Assembly (NCBI RefSeq): GCF_900101845.1
Contig: NZ_FNAM01000023.1
Coordinates: forward strand, 1 to 64,000
DNA from: Sporomusa acidovorans
GTDB lineage: Bacteria; Bacillota; Negativicutes; Sporomusales; Sporomusaceae
Reading direction: 5' to 3'
DNA length: 64,000 bases
The notes beneath the pieces are model-generated. The model was not told the origin of the DNA and did no database searches. It saw only the letters and a program-made list of their open reading frames with translations. A program made the translations under genes and the position numbers. Below, in pieces: positions 52,635 to 61,103 of the stretch (the first letter of the stretch is position 1; the number at the start of each line of letters is the position of its first letter).

Positions 52635-53693
52635 ATGTTTACCAGTCAACGAGGAGCCGCTGCACTAATGGCTATTCTGGTCATGACCTTATTGCTGGTT
52701 ATTGGTAGCGGTTTGGCAAGATTAAGCTTGACAGATGTGGGAACCGCCGGGAATTATCGGGATGGCCTGGCGGCTCAGTATTTGGCAGAGGCTGGTGCCA
52801 AACGGGCGCTTAGTGAAATTAGAAGATCTGAGACAGGAGAATGGCCCGGCGAAACTAGAGAATTTGATATGGGTAATTATGAGGTTAAAGCCAATTATGA
52901 GGTTAAGCCGGTTGTAAATCAAGGCATGTACCGGATCATCACCGCAATCGGTACCGTTAATCGCGCGACGAGGACTGTAGTTGTTACAGTGACGTCTGAC
53001 TCCCCTTTTCACTATGCTGCTTTTTCCGGGAAGCATATGCGGTTATCAGGCGTAGCTGTCGATGGGGACATTGGGAGTAATGGCGACATTACACTTACTG
53101 GGGGGAAGATTACGGGCAGGGCTGATGCGACAGGTGAGATTTATGCCTATGATGTTGATGCGGCTAGGCTAAACCCGGGTGTTTCCCCCAAGGATTTGCC
53201 TCCTTTTACCTCGCAGATAAGACAAAATTATAAAGCAATAGGTAAAATGGCAAATATCCGCGAAGATGATTCGCAAAGGTATGTTACCTGGGGGGATTTT
53301 AGCAATCTTAATAAAAATGTATTTTATGTTGAAGCACAATATCCGCTATTATTGGCGACCGGGCATATAACGGGGCCGGGGGTTATTTATTGCACCGAAG
53401 AAATACGGATAGCAGGTGCGACAATTTCTAATAATGTAGCCTTGATATCAGAAAAAAATATTAAAATTTCTGAAGGGATTATGGATAAATCCTTGCTAAT
53501 TGCAGGCGGCGATGTGGAAATTAACATAGCGGATTATCGTGGCGGCACTATTGCTTACGGTAATTTATCTATAGCCGGGAATGGCTATGGAGATCCAAAA
53601 TTAGAGGCGGCAGAGATCTTGAATAATGCCTATTTACCTTTTGCCTGGGCTTCTGGTAAAATTCAAATAATGGCGTGGAATTCACATGAATAA
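52635..53693 (+). CDS. PilX-like pilus assembly protein
   Basis: 352 residues. The short N-terminus SQRGAAALMAILVMTLLLVIGSGL is a PilX-type helix without the usual cleavage glutamate. YLAEAGAKRALSEIRR is the common PilX_N motif. The long C-terminal part (from about residue 130) has regular glycine-rich turns with VDGDIGSNGDITLTGG and later NNVALISEKNIKISEG, suggesting a right-handed beta helix like bactofilins or adhesive pilus tips. ATG 52635 follows GGTGGTGG. It may form the exposed tip of the pilus; this is inference. Confidence 0.8.
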   Translation: MFTSQRGAAALMAILVMTLLLVIGSGLARLSLTDVGTAGNYRDGLAAQYLAEAGAKRALSEIRRSETGEWPGETREFDMGNYEVKANYEVKPVVNQGMYRIITAIGTVNRATRTVVVTVTSDSPFHYAAFSGKHMRLSGVAVDGDIGSNGDITLTGGKITGRADATGEIYAYDVDAARLNPGVSPKDLPPFTSQIRQNYKAIGKMANIREDDSQRYVTWGDFSNLNKNVFYVEAQYPLLLATGHITGPGVIYCTEEIRIAGATISNNVALISEKNIKISEGIMDKSLLIAGGDVEINIADYRGGTIAYGNLSIAGNGYGDPKLEAAEILNNAYLPFAWASGKIQIMAWNSHE

Positions 53694-53708
53694 TTGGGAG
53701 GTATCATC

Positions 53709-53987
53709 GTGCAATTAAAAAACTACATGGAAGATTTAGTCTGGCAGCGTTTAGATGAAGTTATGGTAGCAAATCCACAAGCGTGTAATTGTGAAAATTG
53801 CCGGTATGACATTGCGGCGTTGGCACTTAATTTTTTGCCGCCGCGTTATGTTGTTACCGATACAGGGGAGACGTATACAAGAATTAAGGCCTTGGAAAGT
53901 CAATTTAATATTGATATTGTAACAGCTATTACTCATGCCTTGCAGATAGTGAGCAGCAAACCCCATCACTATGCGGGCAAGAATTAG
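53709..53987 (+). CDS. Late competence protein ComFB family
   Basis: 92 residues. LKNYMEDLVWQRLDEVM and ACNCENCRYDIAALALNFLPPRYVV are the ComFB signature, with cysteines in CNCENC that probably bind zinc. In cyanobacteria ComFB-type proteins bind cyclic dinucleotides and act on pili and competence; in Bacillus the role is unknown. GTG 53709 follows GGGAGGTATCATC. Its place between the minor pilins and pilM suggests that it regulates this pilus. It overlaps the pilM start. Confidence 0.88.
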   Translation: MQLKNYMEDLVWQRLDEVMVANPQACNCENCRYDIAALALNFLPPRYVVTDTGETYTRIKALESQFNIDIVTAITHALQIVSSKPHHYAGKN

Positions 53988-55071
53988 CCAAATTAAAGCA
54001 GTTGTTAGCAGAGTTTTTCGGCGGCAGCCGGCTACTACTGTGGGGCTGGATATTGGTTCAGGATCAATTAAGGTTGCCGAAGTGGGGTGGAATCAGAACC
54101 AACCTGAACTTAGGGCGGCCGGCATCATAGAACTGCCGGTAAATACTTTTAAAGACGGTTATATAGTAAATGAACCCTTGCTGCTGGAAGCGCTGCGACA
54201 AATATTGACAATAAGTGGTGTAACAAGTAAAAATGTAGTACTGTCATTACGGGGACAGGCCTTGGTTATTCGGGAATTATTATTTCCGGATATGAGTGTT
54301 GAAGAATTGCAGCAGGCGATAAAATGGGATCTTGATAAGTATGTGACAACGGCAAATGCAAGTGATTATTATTTTGACTTTGCCACCATCGAGGCAAGTA
54401 AGGATACTCACGAGATTAGAGTATTATTGGTTGCCGCACCTTTAGCAATGATAACCGGTTTGGTGAGTTTAGCCAGAAAGCTTGGGTTAAAGCCTTTGGC
54501 TGTAGATATTGAGCCGCTGGCTTTGCAGCGAACTATGGAGCAGGCAAGCAACGTTATTATTATCGATATAGGTGCGGAATTTTGTCAGGTAAACTTATTT
54601 CAACAAGGATCTCCACTCGTTTCACGTCTTATTCCCCTTGGTGGCAATCGTTATACGGAAACGATTATGCGAGAATTGAAACTTAACTTTGCAGAAGCTG
54701 AACGGCTCAAGCAACAAAAAGAATTATTAGTCGCTGACAATCAAGCGGATGAGAGGTTAGCTTATCTTCAGCAATCATTACAGCTGTTAATCGAAGAACT
54801 GGCGCGTGAGGTTCGTCGTACGGTTGATTATTACCAAATGCAAAATCGTAATGCTATTATTGAAAAAATAATTTTAACCGGTGGCGGGACTAAGCTGAGT
54901 AATTTGGCATTTACATTAACGCAACAATTGCCTGACATTCCAGTAATTATCCACACGCCGTTACTGTCATTGCCAATATCGCCTTCCCTTGATGATAAAT
55001 GGCTTAAACGGATAGAACTGCAAATAGCGGTAGCTGTTGGGCTGGCATTGCGACGAGGTGGCGATGGTTAA
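53971..55071 (+). CDS. pilM: Type IV pilus assembly protein PilM
   Basis: 366 residues, actin-like. GLDIGSGSIKVAEVGW (phosphate 1), IIIDIGAEFCQVNLF (phosphate 2), and LTGGGTKLSNL (adenosine) are visible. It forms a cytoplasmic ring binding the N-terminus of PilN and linking the ATPases to the envelope parts. The start overlaps comFB by 17 nt and its stop overlaps the pilN start by one base, so the genes are tightly coupled. Confidence 0.94.
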   Translation: MRARISQIKAVVSRVFRRQPATTVGLDIGSGSIKVAEVGWNQNQPELRAAGIIELPVNTFKDGYIVNEPLLLEALRQILTISGVTSKNVVLSLRGQALVIRELLFPDMSVEELQQAIKWDLDKYVTTANASDYYFDFATIEASKDTHEIRVLLVAAPLAMITGLVSLARKLGLKPLAVDIEPLALQRTMEQASNVIIIDIGAEFCQVNLFQQGSPLVSRLIPLGGNRYTETIMRELKLNFAEAERLKQQKELLVADNQADERLAYLQQSLQLLIEELAREVRRTVDYYQMQNRNAIIEKIILTGGGTKLSNLAFTLTQQLPDIPVIIHTPLLSLPISPSLDDKWLKRIELQIAVAVGLALRRGGDG

Positions 55072-55613
55072 TGGCTGTTCAGATTAATTTATTGCCGCCG
55101 GAAGAGCGGCAATCGCTGGGAGCGTTAACTGGATTAATCGTCTTGATTATCCTAGTTGCAGTCGCGGCAGCGACTGTTTTCAGCTATAATTTATATACCA
55201 TTTACCGGTTGGAAAGGGAACTGACAGTGATACAACAGCAATTTTCCTTGCTACGGCCTACTCAGGAAAAAATGCTCTGGGCCAATGGTCAGAATCAGTT
55301 AGTGGCCAATAAGAATGCATTTTTGGTGAACCTTACGGCTGAACGCAAATCCTGGTACGCCATCCTTACTCGCTTGGGAGTCGTTACTCCGCCGCAAATT
55401 TGGTTAATTGAGGTAGAAAGCAGCGATAAAGGTGCATTAAAAATAAAGGGCAATGCATTGACGTATCCGGATTTGGCAGGCTTTATACAACTGCTTGAAC
55501 AAGAGGAACAAGTAACTGCGCCGCAATTAATTCAGGCTGAACAGGAGCCGGCATTAGGGGTTATTAGATTTGAACTGAGTGTAAAAACTAAGGGGAGCAG
55601 CCATGAAACTTAA
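55071..55613 (+). CDS. pilN: Type IV pilus assembly protein PilN
   Basis: 180 residues. The N-terminal INLLPPEER binds PilM in known systems and is well kept here. One membrane helix (LIVLIILVAVAAATVFSY) and a periplasmic coiled coil plus ferredoxin-like fold follow. It pairs with PilO to make the inner-membrane alignment complex. The TAATG junction with pilM and an 11-nt overlap with pilO show translational coupling. Confidence 0.92.
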   Translation: MAVQINLLPPEERQSLGALTGLIVLIILVAVAAATVFSYNLYTIYRLERELTVIQQQFSLLRPTQEKMLWANGQNQLVANKNAFLVNLTAERKSWYAILTRLGVVTPPQIWLIEVESSDKGALKIKGNALTYPDLAGFIQLLEQEEQVTAPQLIQAEQEPALGVIRFELSVKTKGSSHET

Positions 55614-56178
55614 TAGGACCTCATTATCCATATGGCACAAACTCCTCCTCGTTCTTGCCGGTTTATTTATTTTCATTTTTTTATTTTACACCTATGTACT
55701 TGAGCCGCAAAGAATACGAATAAGTGAACTATTCGCCGCGGAACAGGATATAAGGCAAAAAAACGCCGTTATCCAGGAATTCGCCAGAAAAAACCCAGAC
55801 ACAGAAAAGTATTTGGACGAGGTGAGAAAAAGGGTATCATTAGTAAATGTTATGATTCCTGATCAGACAGATCTCAGTAGTTTTCTTATTCAGCTCGAAC
55901 AGGCGGCAACTGCCTGCGGATTGCAGCTAAATGAAGTAAAACATGGCCAAATTATAATAAAAACAGGTTATCAGGAAATCCCAGTCGAAATAATGCTTAG
56001 GGGATCATTTGCCCAGACACTGGCTTTTTTGCAAAAGCTTGAAACGATGGCGAGATTTAATACTGTCAGCCATATTAGCATTCAATCCCGTCAAGGTGTA
56101 TTGGAGAGTAAGTTAAATTTGGTGATCTACAGTCATGGCGTGCCTGCCAGAGTTCAGGCCCAGCCTGCAAAAAGGTAA
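55603..56178 (+). CDS. pilO: Type IV pilus assembly protein PilO
   Basis: 191 residues. One helix (LLLVLAGLFIFIFLFYTYV) is followed by a coiled coil (EQDIRQKNAVIQEFARK) and the C-terminal domain with FLIQLEQAATACGLQL and LRGSFAQTLAFLQKLE, typical of PilO. It forms a heterodimer with PilN. AAGGGGAGCAGCC gives the ribosome site within the end of pilN. aroC follows after 17 nt. Confidence 0.92.
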   Translation: MKLNRTSLSIWHKLLLVLAGLFIFIFLFYTYVLEPQRIRISELFAAEQDIRQKNAVIQEFARKNPDTEKYLDEVRKRVSLVNVMIPDQTDLSSFLIQLEQAATACGLQLNEVKHGQIIIKTGYQEIPVEIMLRGSFAQTLAFLQKLETMARFNTVSHISIQSRQGVLESKLNLVIYSHGVPARVQAQPAKR

Positions 56179-56195
56179 TGTAAAGAGGTGGATTT

Positions 56196-57365
56196 ATGTT
56201 AAGGTTTATGACTGCCGGGGAGTCGCATGGTCCGGCACTTACAGCAATTCTTGAAGGTTTACCGGCAGGTATCACAGTTGATCTTAAGCAAATTAACACA
56301 GATCTGGCCCGGCGTCAGCAGGGATTTGGCCGCGGAGGCCGGATGTTAATTGAAAAAGACAAAGCTGAAATCATGTCAGGCGTTCGGTTTGGGCAGACGC
56401 TAGGCAGTCCCGTAACATTACAGATCAGTAATAGGGATTGGGCGAATTGGCAGGAACGTATGTCCCAGTTTGGCAAGCCTGCCGGCAGTATGATAACAGC
56501 GCCTCGCCCGGGACATGCCGATTTACCGGGAATATTAAAGTACGGCCGGAATGATGTCCGGGACATATTGGAACGTGCTAGTGCACGGGAAACAGCCGCA
56601 AGAGTGGCTGTCGGGGCAGTGTGTAAAGAGCTGTTGGCTGCTGTTGATATTAAGATCGGTTCTTATGTAGTCAATATTGGCGGCGTCAATGCTCAGGCAG
56701 TACCGGAAAGTTATGAAGATCTGCTGAAGCGGCGGCAACAGTCTGAACTGGGGTGCATTGACCCCGAGGCTGAAACTAAGATGAAAGCTGTGATTATAGA
56801 GGCCAAAGAGCAGGGCGATTCCCTTGGCGGCATATTTGAGGTCGTGGCTTATGGAGCAATGCCCGGGCTGGGGAGCCATGTTCAATGGGATCGGCGATTG
56901 GATACAAAATTAGCCGGGGCCTTGATGTCTATTCAGGCGATTAAGGGAGTTGAGTTAGGAGCCGGATTTGCCTGTGCGAATCTTCCCGGCAGCCAGATTC
57001 ATGATGAAATTTATTATGACAGCAATCGCGGGTATTGCCACCATACCAATAATGCCGGCGGCATTGAAGGCGGTATAACCAACGGGGAGCCTATTATCGT
57101 TCGGGCAGCCATGAAACCCATTCCTACACTTATGAAACCCCTATTATCTATTGATATTTCGTCAAAAGAACCACTTAAGGCAAATACGGAACGCAGTGAC
57201 GTATGTGCCGTGACGGCGGCGGCAGTTGTCGGCGAAGCCATGGCCGCGTTCGTGCTGGCAGACGCCTTGGTGGAAAAGTTTGGCGGAGATAGTATTGCTG
57301 AAATAATGAAGCGGGTTACAGAGTATCGGCAGTATGTCAGAAAAGGTTCGAGTGATTGTGGCTAA
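56196..57365 (+). CDS. aroC: Chorismate synthase
   Basis: 389 residues. GESHGPALTAILEGLPAG at the start and the conserved RPGHADLPG, RASARETAARVAVG and later PTLMKPL segments fit the FMN-dependent enzyme that makes chorismate from EPSP. All three classical signatures are seen and the length is normal. It is inserted between pilO and a pilP-like gene, and its 3' end overlaps the next gene, so it is expressed with the pilus. AGAGGTGG precedes the ATG. Confidence 0.97.
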   Translation: MLRFMTAGESHGPALTAILEGLPAGITVDLKQINTDLARRQQGFGRGGRMLIEKDKAEIMSGVRFGQTLGSPVTLQISNRDWANWQERMSQFGKPAGSMITAPRPGHADLPGILKYGRNDVRDILERASARETAARVAVGAVCKELLAAVDIKIGSYVVNIGGVNAQAVPESYEDLLKRRQQSELGCIDPEAETKMKAVIIEAKEQGDSLGGIFEVVAYGAMPGLGSHVQWDRRLDTKLAGALMSIQAIKGVELGAGFACANLPGSQIHDEIYYDSNRGYCHHTNNAGGIEGGITNGEPIIVRAAMKPIPTLMKPLLSIDISSKEPLKANTERSDVCAVTAAAVVGEAMAAFVLADALVEKFGGDSIAEIMKRVTEYRQYVRKGSSDCG

Positions 57366-57912
57366 CTTTTTTGCCGGTTTCGTGGAGCAATGTAAAAAAC
57401 TGACGACCGAAAAACAGAGATATGGGCTTGTTTGCACAGCTGGTTTGTTACTTATTGCCGTTGTGATAATGATTACGGGCTCACCCACTTCCCAGCAGGC
57501 GGCTTATGTGCAGTCGGAGCGGGAGGCGCATTCAGCAGATCAACAGCGTTATCAGGAATTTATACCGGCACCATCCAGCGGGATTCGGGATCCCTTTTCT
57601 GCGCCGGATAGCTTTACAGTAAAGCAAAAACAGGAAAAAGAATCTGCGAATCTACCTGCAATTGCTTCTTCGGAAAAATTGCCGGCTACGCCCCCGCTGC
57701 AGGAAAAAGCGCCTACGAATGACGAACTGCCGGTACTTATAGGTACTATCCGGGATAGTAAAACACAATTGGCGATTCTTTTATATAAAGGGACCAGTCG
57801 ATCATACCGTGTCGGCCAAAAAGTAGGTGTATACCAATTGGAGGAAATTTCCGATAAATCGGCGGTTATCCGGGGGGGGCAGGGAGAACGGGTCTTACAA
57901 GTAAGAAGGTGA
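57334..57912 (+). CDS. PilP/GspC-like pilus protein
   Basis: 192 residues. One membrane helix (YGLVCTAGLLLIAVVIMI) lies after a short cytoplasmic part. A long proline/glutamate/lysine-rich linker (about 80-130) leads to a small beta domain (PVLIGTIRDSKTQLAILLYKG...YRVGQKVGVYQLEEI...AVIRGG), the fold of PilP and the GspC HR domain that contacts the secretin. It has no lipobox, unlike many PilP proteins. The start is uncertain: ATG 57334 overlaps aroC by 32 nt; GTG 57352 or 57358 are alternatives. Confidence 0.8.
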   Translation: MSEKVRVIVANFFAGFVEQCKKLTTEKQRYGLVCTAGLLLIAVVIMITGSPTSQQAAYVQSEREAHSADQQRYQEFIPAPSSGIRDPFSAPDSFTVKQKQEKESANLPAIASSEKLPATPPLQEKAPTNDELPVLIGTIRDSKTQLAILLYKGTSRSYRVGQKVGVYQLEEISDKSAVIRGGQGERVLQVRR

Positions 57913-57919
57913 TAGTCGC

Positions 57920-59299
57920 ATGCAGGTACCAATTGTACGTTTTGTTTTAGCTTTACTACTAGCTGTTAGTGTATGTCTAACTGCTTTAGCTAATCAGTCG
58001 TTAGTGACCATGAATGTGGTAAATGGGGAAGTGCGCGACGTATTAACGGCATTGGCCGAGATTGGCCATGTTAACCTTGTTGTTGATGATTCGGTGACTG
58101 GCGGCATTACCATTCAGTTTAATAACGTTTTGTGGGAGACGGCATTGGAACTTGTGGCTCAAACCAAAGGGCTGGCGTATCATCATGTTAATAATGTCCT
58201 GATAGTGGGGAATCCTGAGCAAATCGGCCGGAGTTTCGGCAATGTGCATTTATTTAAATTAAAGTATATCAATCCCGATGCTCTACACGATACGGCCTTG
58301 TCAATTTTATTCGGCGAAACAAAAGGCGAAAAAAAGTTGGAATCAACTCAGGCCAATGATCAGCGCGATTTGGCTACTCCCAAAACGAACGGCAATTTTG
58401 CAAGAAAAGATCAGCAGAAGGCGAGTCAAAAGTCCACAGTGTTAGATCGTTTGACAATTGATTATGCAACGAATTCCCTGATTTTATACGGTACTATGCG
58501 GGAAGCTGAAAAAATTCAGAATTTGTTGGATAAAATTGATATACCTTACCAGCAAATTATCCTAGAGGCTGAAGTAGTGGCAATAAACAGGGAAGACGTA
58601 AAAAACATAGGGATTGAATGGAGTTGGGCCAATACGCCGCAGTATGCGGAAGTAACTCCGCCTAAGGTTACGGCGCTGCAAAATGACGCCGGTGAGATAG
58701 TCGGGCAAAATGTGGAACCCGGAAAGGTAACCCGTGAATCGCGCAGTGGCGTTATTCAGTATGGACGCACCCCGGAAGGCTATCCCTACGAATTTTATTA
58801 TCAGGCGCAGATTAATGCGCTCGTCAGCAAAGGCGATGCCAAAATACTGGCCAAGCCCAAAATTACGACGATTGACGGTAAGGAAGCGCAGATATTAATT
58901 GGTGACCGGATACCGGTCATTGAAGATGTAGTTACGAACGGCAAGACCACGACAACGACCAAATACGTTTTAGCCGGCATTAAGCTTAATTATACGCCGC
59001 GTATTAACACAGAAGGGCAGATTACCGCAACAGTTCATACTGAGGTAAGCAGCCCGACTTTGGTCACCGAAATGAAAGCTTACCGAATAACCACGCGGGA
59101 GGCGGAGACTACCGTGCGGCTGAAAGATGGTGAAACCATGGTTATTGGTGGCTTGATAGGCTCTCAGGACAGTCATTCGCATAAGGCAGTTCCTTTTTTA
59201 AGTAAACTGCCAATTATCGGAGCTTTATTTAAAAATTCAAATAACACAAAAACAGATACAGAAGTCATTATTTTTCTTACCCCTCGTATTGTAAAATAG
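57920..59299 (+). CDS. pilQ: Type IV pilus secretin
   Basis: 459 residues. A signal peptide (VLALLLAVSVCLTALA) is followed by an STN domain (VNGEVRDVLTALAEIGHVNLVVDDSV), an N1-type domain (VHLFKLKYINPDAL) and the secretin barrel (AEVVAINREDVKNIGIEW...VLAGIKLNYTPRI...VIGGLIGS...PFLSKLPIIGALFK). It forms the pore for pili in an outer membrane, so it is direct evidence for a diderm envelope. It is shorter than proteobacterial PilQ because it lacks AMIN domains. AAGGTGATAGTCGC precedes the ATG. Confidence 0.94.
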   Translation: MQVPIVRFVLALLLAVSVCLTALANQSLVTMNVVNGEVRDVLTALAEIGHVNLVVDDSVTGGITIQFNNVLWETALELVAQTKGLAYHHVNNVLIVGNPEQIGRSFGNVHLFKLKYINPDALHDTALSILFGETKGEKKLESTQANDQRDLATPKTNGNFARKDQQKASQKSTVLDRLTIDYATNSLILYGTMREAEKIQNLLDKIDIPYQQIILEAEVVAINREDVKNIGIEWSWANTPQYAEVTPPKVTALQNDAGEIVGQNVEPGKVTRESRSGVIQYGRTPEGYPYEFYYQAQINALVSKGDAKILAKPKITTIDGKEAQILIGDRIPVIEDVVTNGKTTTTTKYVLAGIKLNYTPRINTEGQITATVHTEVSSPTLVTEMKAYRITTREAETTVRLKDGETMVIGGLIGSQDSHSHKAVPFLSKLPIIGALFKNSNNTKTDTEVIIFLTPRIVK

Positions 59300-59326
59300 T
59301 TACGATATAAGGCTTCGGAGGCATAA

Positions 59327-59854
59327 ATGAAAAATATAGTATTAATTGGTTTTATGGGTACAGGTAAGACCAGTACCGGACGGCTGTTGGCGGGACGGCT
59401 TAACCGGCCTTTCATTGATATAGATAAAAAAATAGAGCAAGAAACAGGATTATCGATTAGTGACATCTTTCAGCTTTACGGAGAAGACCATTTTCGCCAG
59501 TTGGAACGTGAGGTTATTTCCCGGGTAGCGCGCTATACCAATACAGTGATTGCCACTGGCGGCGGAGTGGTGCTAAAGCAGGAAAATATGATTAGACTGA
59601 AAAATACCGGAATTATTGTTTCACTTACGGCATCTTTGGAAACCATTCTAGAAAGAACGTCGCGGCGTGGGGTTCGTCCTTTGCTGGACTGTGAAGACCG
59701 AGCAGAACGGGTTGCTAAGCTTTTTCACGACAGGGCAAATCTCTACATGAAGGCGGATTATACACTGGACACCACCTGTATGCCTCCGCACCAAGTGACG
59801 GAGAAGATTATTGCTTTATTGCGAGAAGGAGGACATTTGCGTGGCAGAAGTTAA
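59327..59854 (+). CDS. aroK: Shikimate kinase
   Basis: 175 residues. GFMGTGKTSTGRLL is the P loop; DIDKKIEQETG, ATGGGVVLKQENM and RRGVRPLLD carry shikimate-binding residues. It phosphorylates shikimate at O3. CGGAGGCATAA precedes the ATG. The order pilQ-aroK-aroB is the same as hofQ-aroK-aroB in enterobacteria, an old association. The 3' end overlaps the aroB start. Confidence 0.96.
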   Translation: MKNIVLIGFMGTGKTSTGRLLAGRLNRPFIDIDKKIEQETGLSISDIFQLYGEDHFRQLEREVISRVARYTNTVIATGGGVVLKQENMIRLKNTGIIVSLTASLETILERTSRRGVRPLLDCEDRAERVAKLFHDRANLYMKADYTLDTTCMPPHQVTEKIIALLREGGHLRGRS

Positions 59855-60923
59855 AGTAAATTTAAGAGAACATAGTTATACCATTCATATAAATCCCTGT
59901 GGGATTCATCAGGTTGGCGAGCTGATGAATACATTGCCGCTAGGGAAACGGGTTCTTATTGTGACCGATGAAAACGTTGCTCCTTTATATGCCGACCAAT
60001 TAGCTGACAGCCTTAAAGCTGCCGGTTTCAACTCCGCGGTTATTATTGTAGAACCTGGTGAAAGTTCAAAATCGTTGGCTACTGCGGATAAGGTATTTAC
60101 GGAGGCTATTGCCCGGGGGCTTGACCGAAAATCGCCTATTATCGCTTTAGGCGGCGGGGTTGTTGGCGATCTGGCCGGTTTTGTGGCGGCAAGTTATTTA
60201 CGTGGCGTGCCGCTTATTCAGGTACCGACATCATTATTGGCCCAGGTCGATTCCAGTGTCGGCGGAAAAACGGCTGTTAACCACAAGCTGGGAAAAAATT
60301 TGATTGGTGCTTTTTATCAGCCAAGCCTGGTCGTTATTGATCCCCAGGTACTTACCAGTTTGGATGACAGGCAGTTAAAGGCCGGTCTGGCGGAAGTCGT
60401 AAAATACGGCGTTATTGTCGACTATGATTTGTTCAATTATCTGCAAAATAATTCTGCAGCCCTGCTGGCCCGCGACCCGGCTGTACTTACGGCGGTTATC
60501 AGCCGGTGTTGCCAGCTTAAGGCCGGTGTCGTTGCCCAAGATGAGCGGGAAACCTCATTGCGCATGATCCTAAACTTTGGTCATACCATCGGTCACGCCG
60601 TTGAGGCAGAAGGGGGCTACTCTAAATACAATCATGGGGAAGCTGTGGCGATCGGTATGCATGGGGCGGCCCTTATCAGCCAAAAACTGGGATTTTGCGG
60701 ACAAGCTGATGTTGAGGCCTTGCAAGCTTTGCTCAAACGGCTGGGTTTGCCGCTGGCAGCCCCCAATTACCAGCCGGAAAAAATGTTGCATTATTTGCGG
60801 CGTGATAAAAAAGTGGTAAGTGGCCGAATAAATTGGGTACTGATGAAGGCGATCGGCCGAGTAGAGATAACCACCGAGGTTCCCGCGACCGCAATTGAGG
60901 CTGTGTTGCAACAAATTACCTAA
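59841..60923 (+). CDS. aroB: 3-Dehydroquinate synthase
   Basis: 360 residues. LGGGVVGDLAGFVAASYLRG and VPTSLLAQVDSSVGGKTAVNH form the NAD and substrate site, and the zinc ligands lie in GLAEVVKYG, NFGHTIGHAVEAE and YNHGEAVAIGM. It closes the first ring of the shikimate pathway. GTG 59841 with GGAGG ten bases before is preferred to the upstream in-frame TTG 59811. It is the last gene of the pil-aro operon and ends at a strong terminator. Confidence 0.96.
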   Translation: MAEVKVNLREHSYTIHINPCGIHQVGELMNTLPLGKRVLIVTDENVAPLYADQLADSLKAAGFNSAVIIVEPGESSKSLATADKVFTEAIARGLDRKSPIIALGGGVVGDLAGFVAASYLRGVPLIQVPTSLLAQVDSSVGGKTAVNHKLGKNLIGAFYQPSLVVIDPQVLTSLDDRQLKAGLAEVVKYGVIVDYDLFNYLQNNSAALLARDPAVLTAVISRCCQLKAGVVAQDERETSLRMILNFGHTIGHAVEAEGGYSKYNHGEAVAIGMHGAALISQKLGFCGQADVEALQALLKRLGLPLAAPNYQPEKMLHYLRRDKKVVSGRINWVLMKAIGRVEITTEVPATAIEAVLQQIT

Positions 60924-60940
60924 TTTTACCAAAAAAAGCA

Positions 60941-60996
60941 AAAAGAGATTGCTTCGCACAGACAGGGCAAGTTTTGCGAAGCAATCTCTTTTTTCG
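60941..60996 (+). terminator. Terminator after aroB
   Basis: Arms AAAAGAGATTGCTTCGCA / TGCGAAGCAATCTCTTTT, then TT. It ends the pil-aro transcript. Confidence 0.92.
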
Positions 60997-61103
60997 GTTA
61001 TTATCATGTTGTTTGTAAATTGTTAATTTTGTGTTAATAACGGCAGGATAAGGTAGTAACTTGTCGAAAAGAAGGGATATCTGAAACTTGGAGGAATGAG
61101 CAG

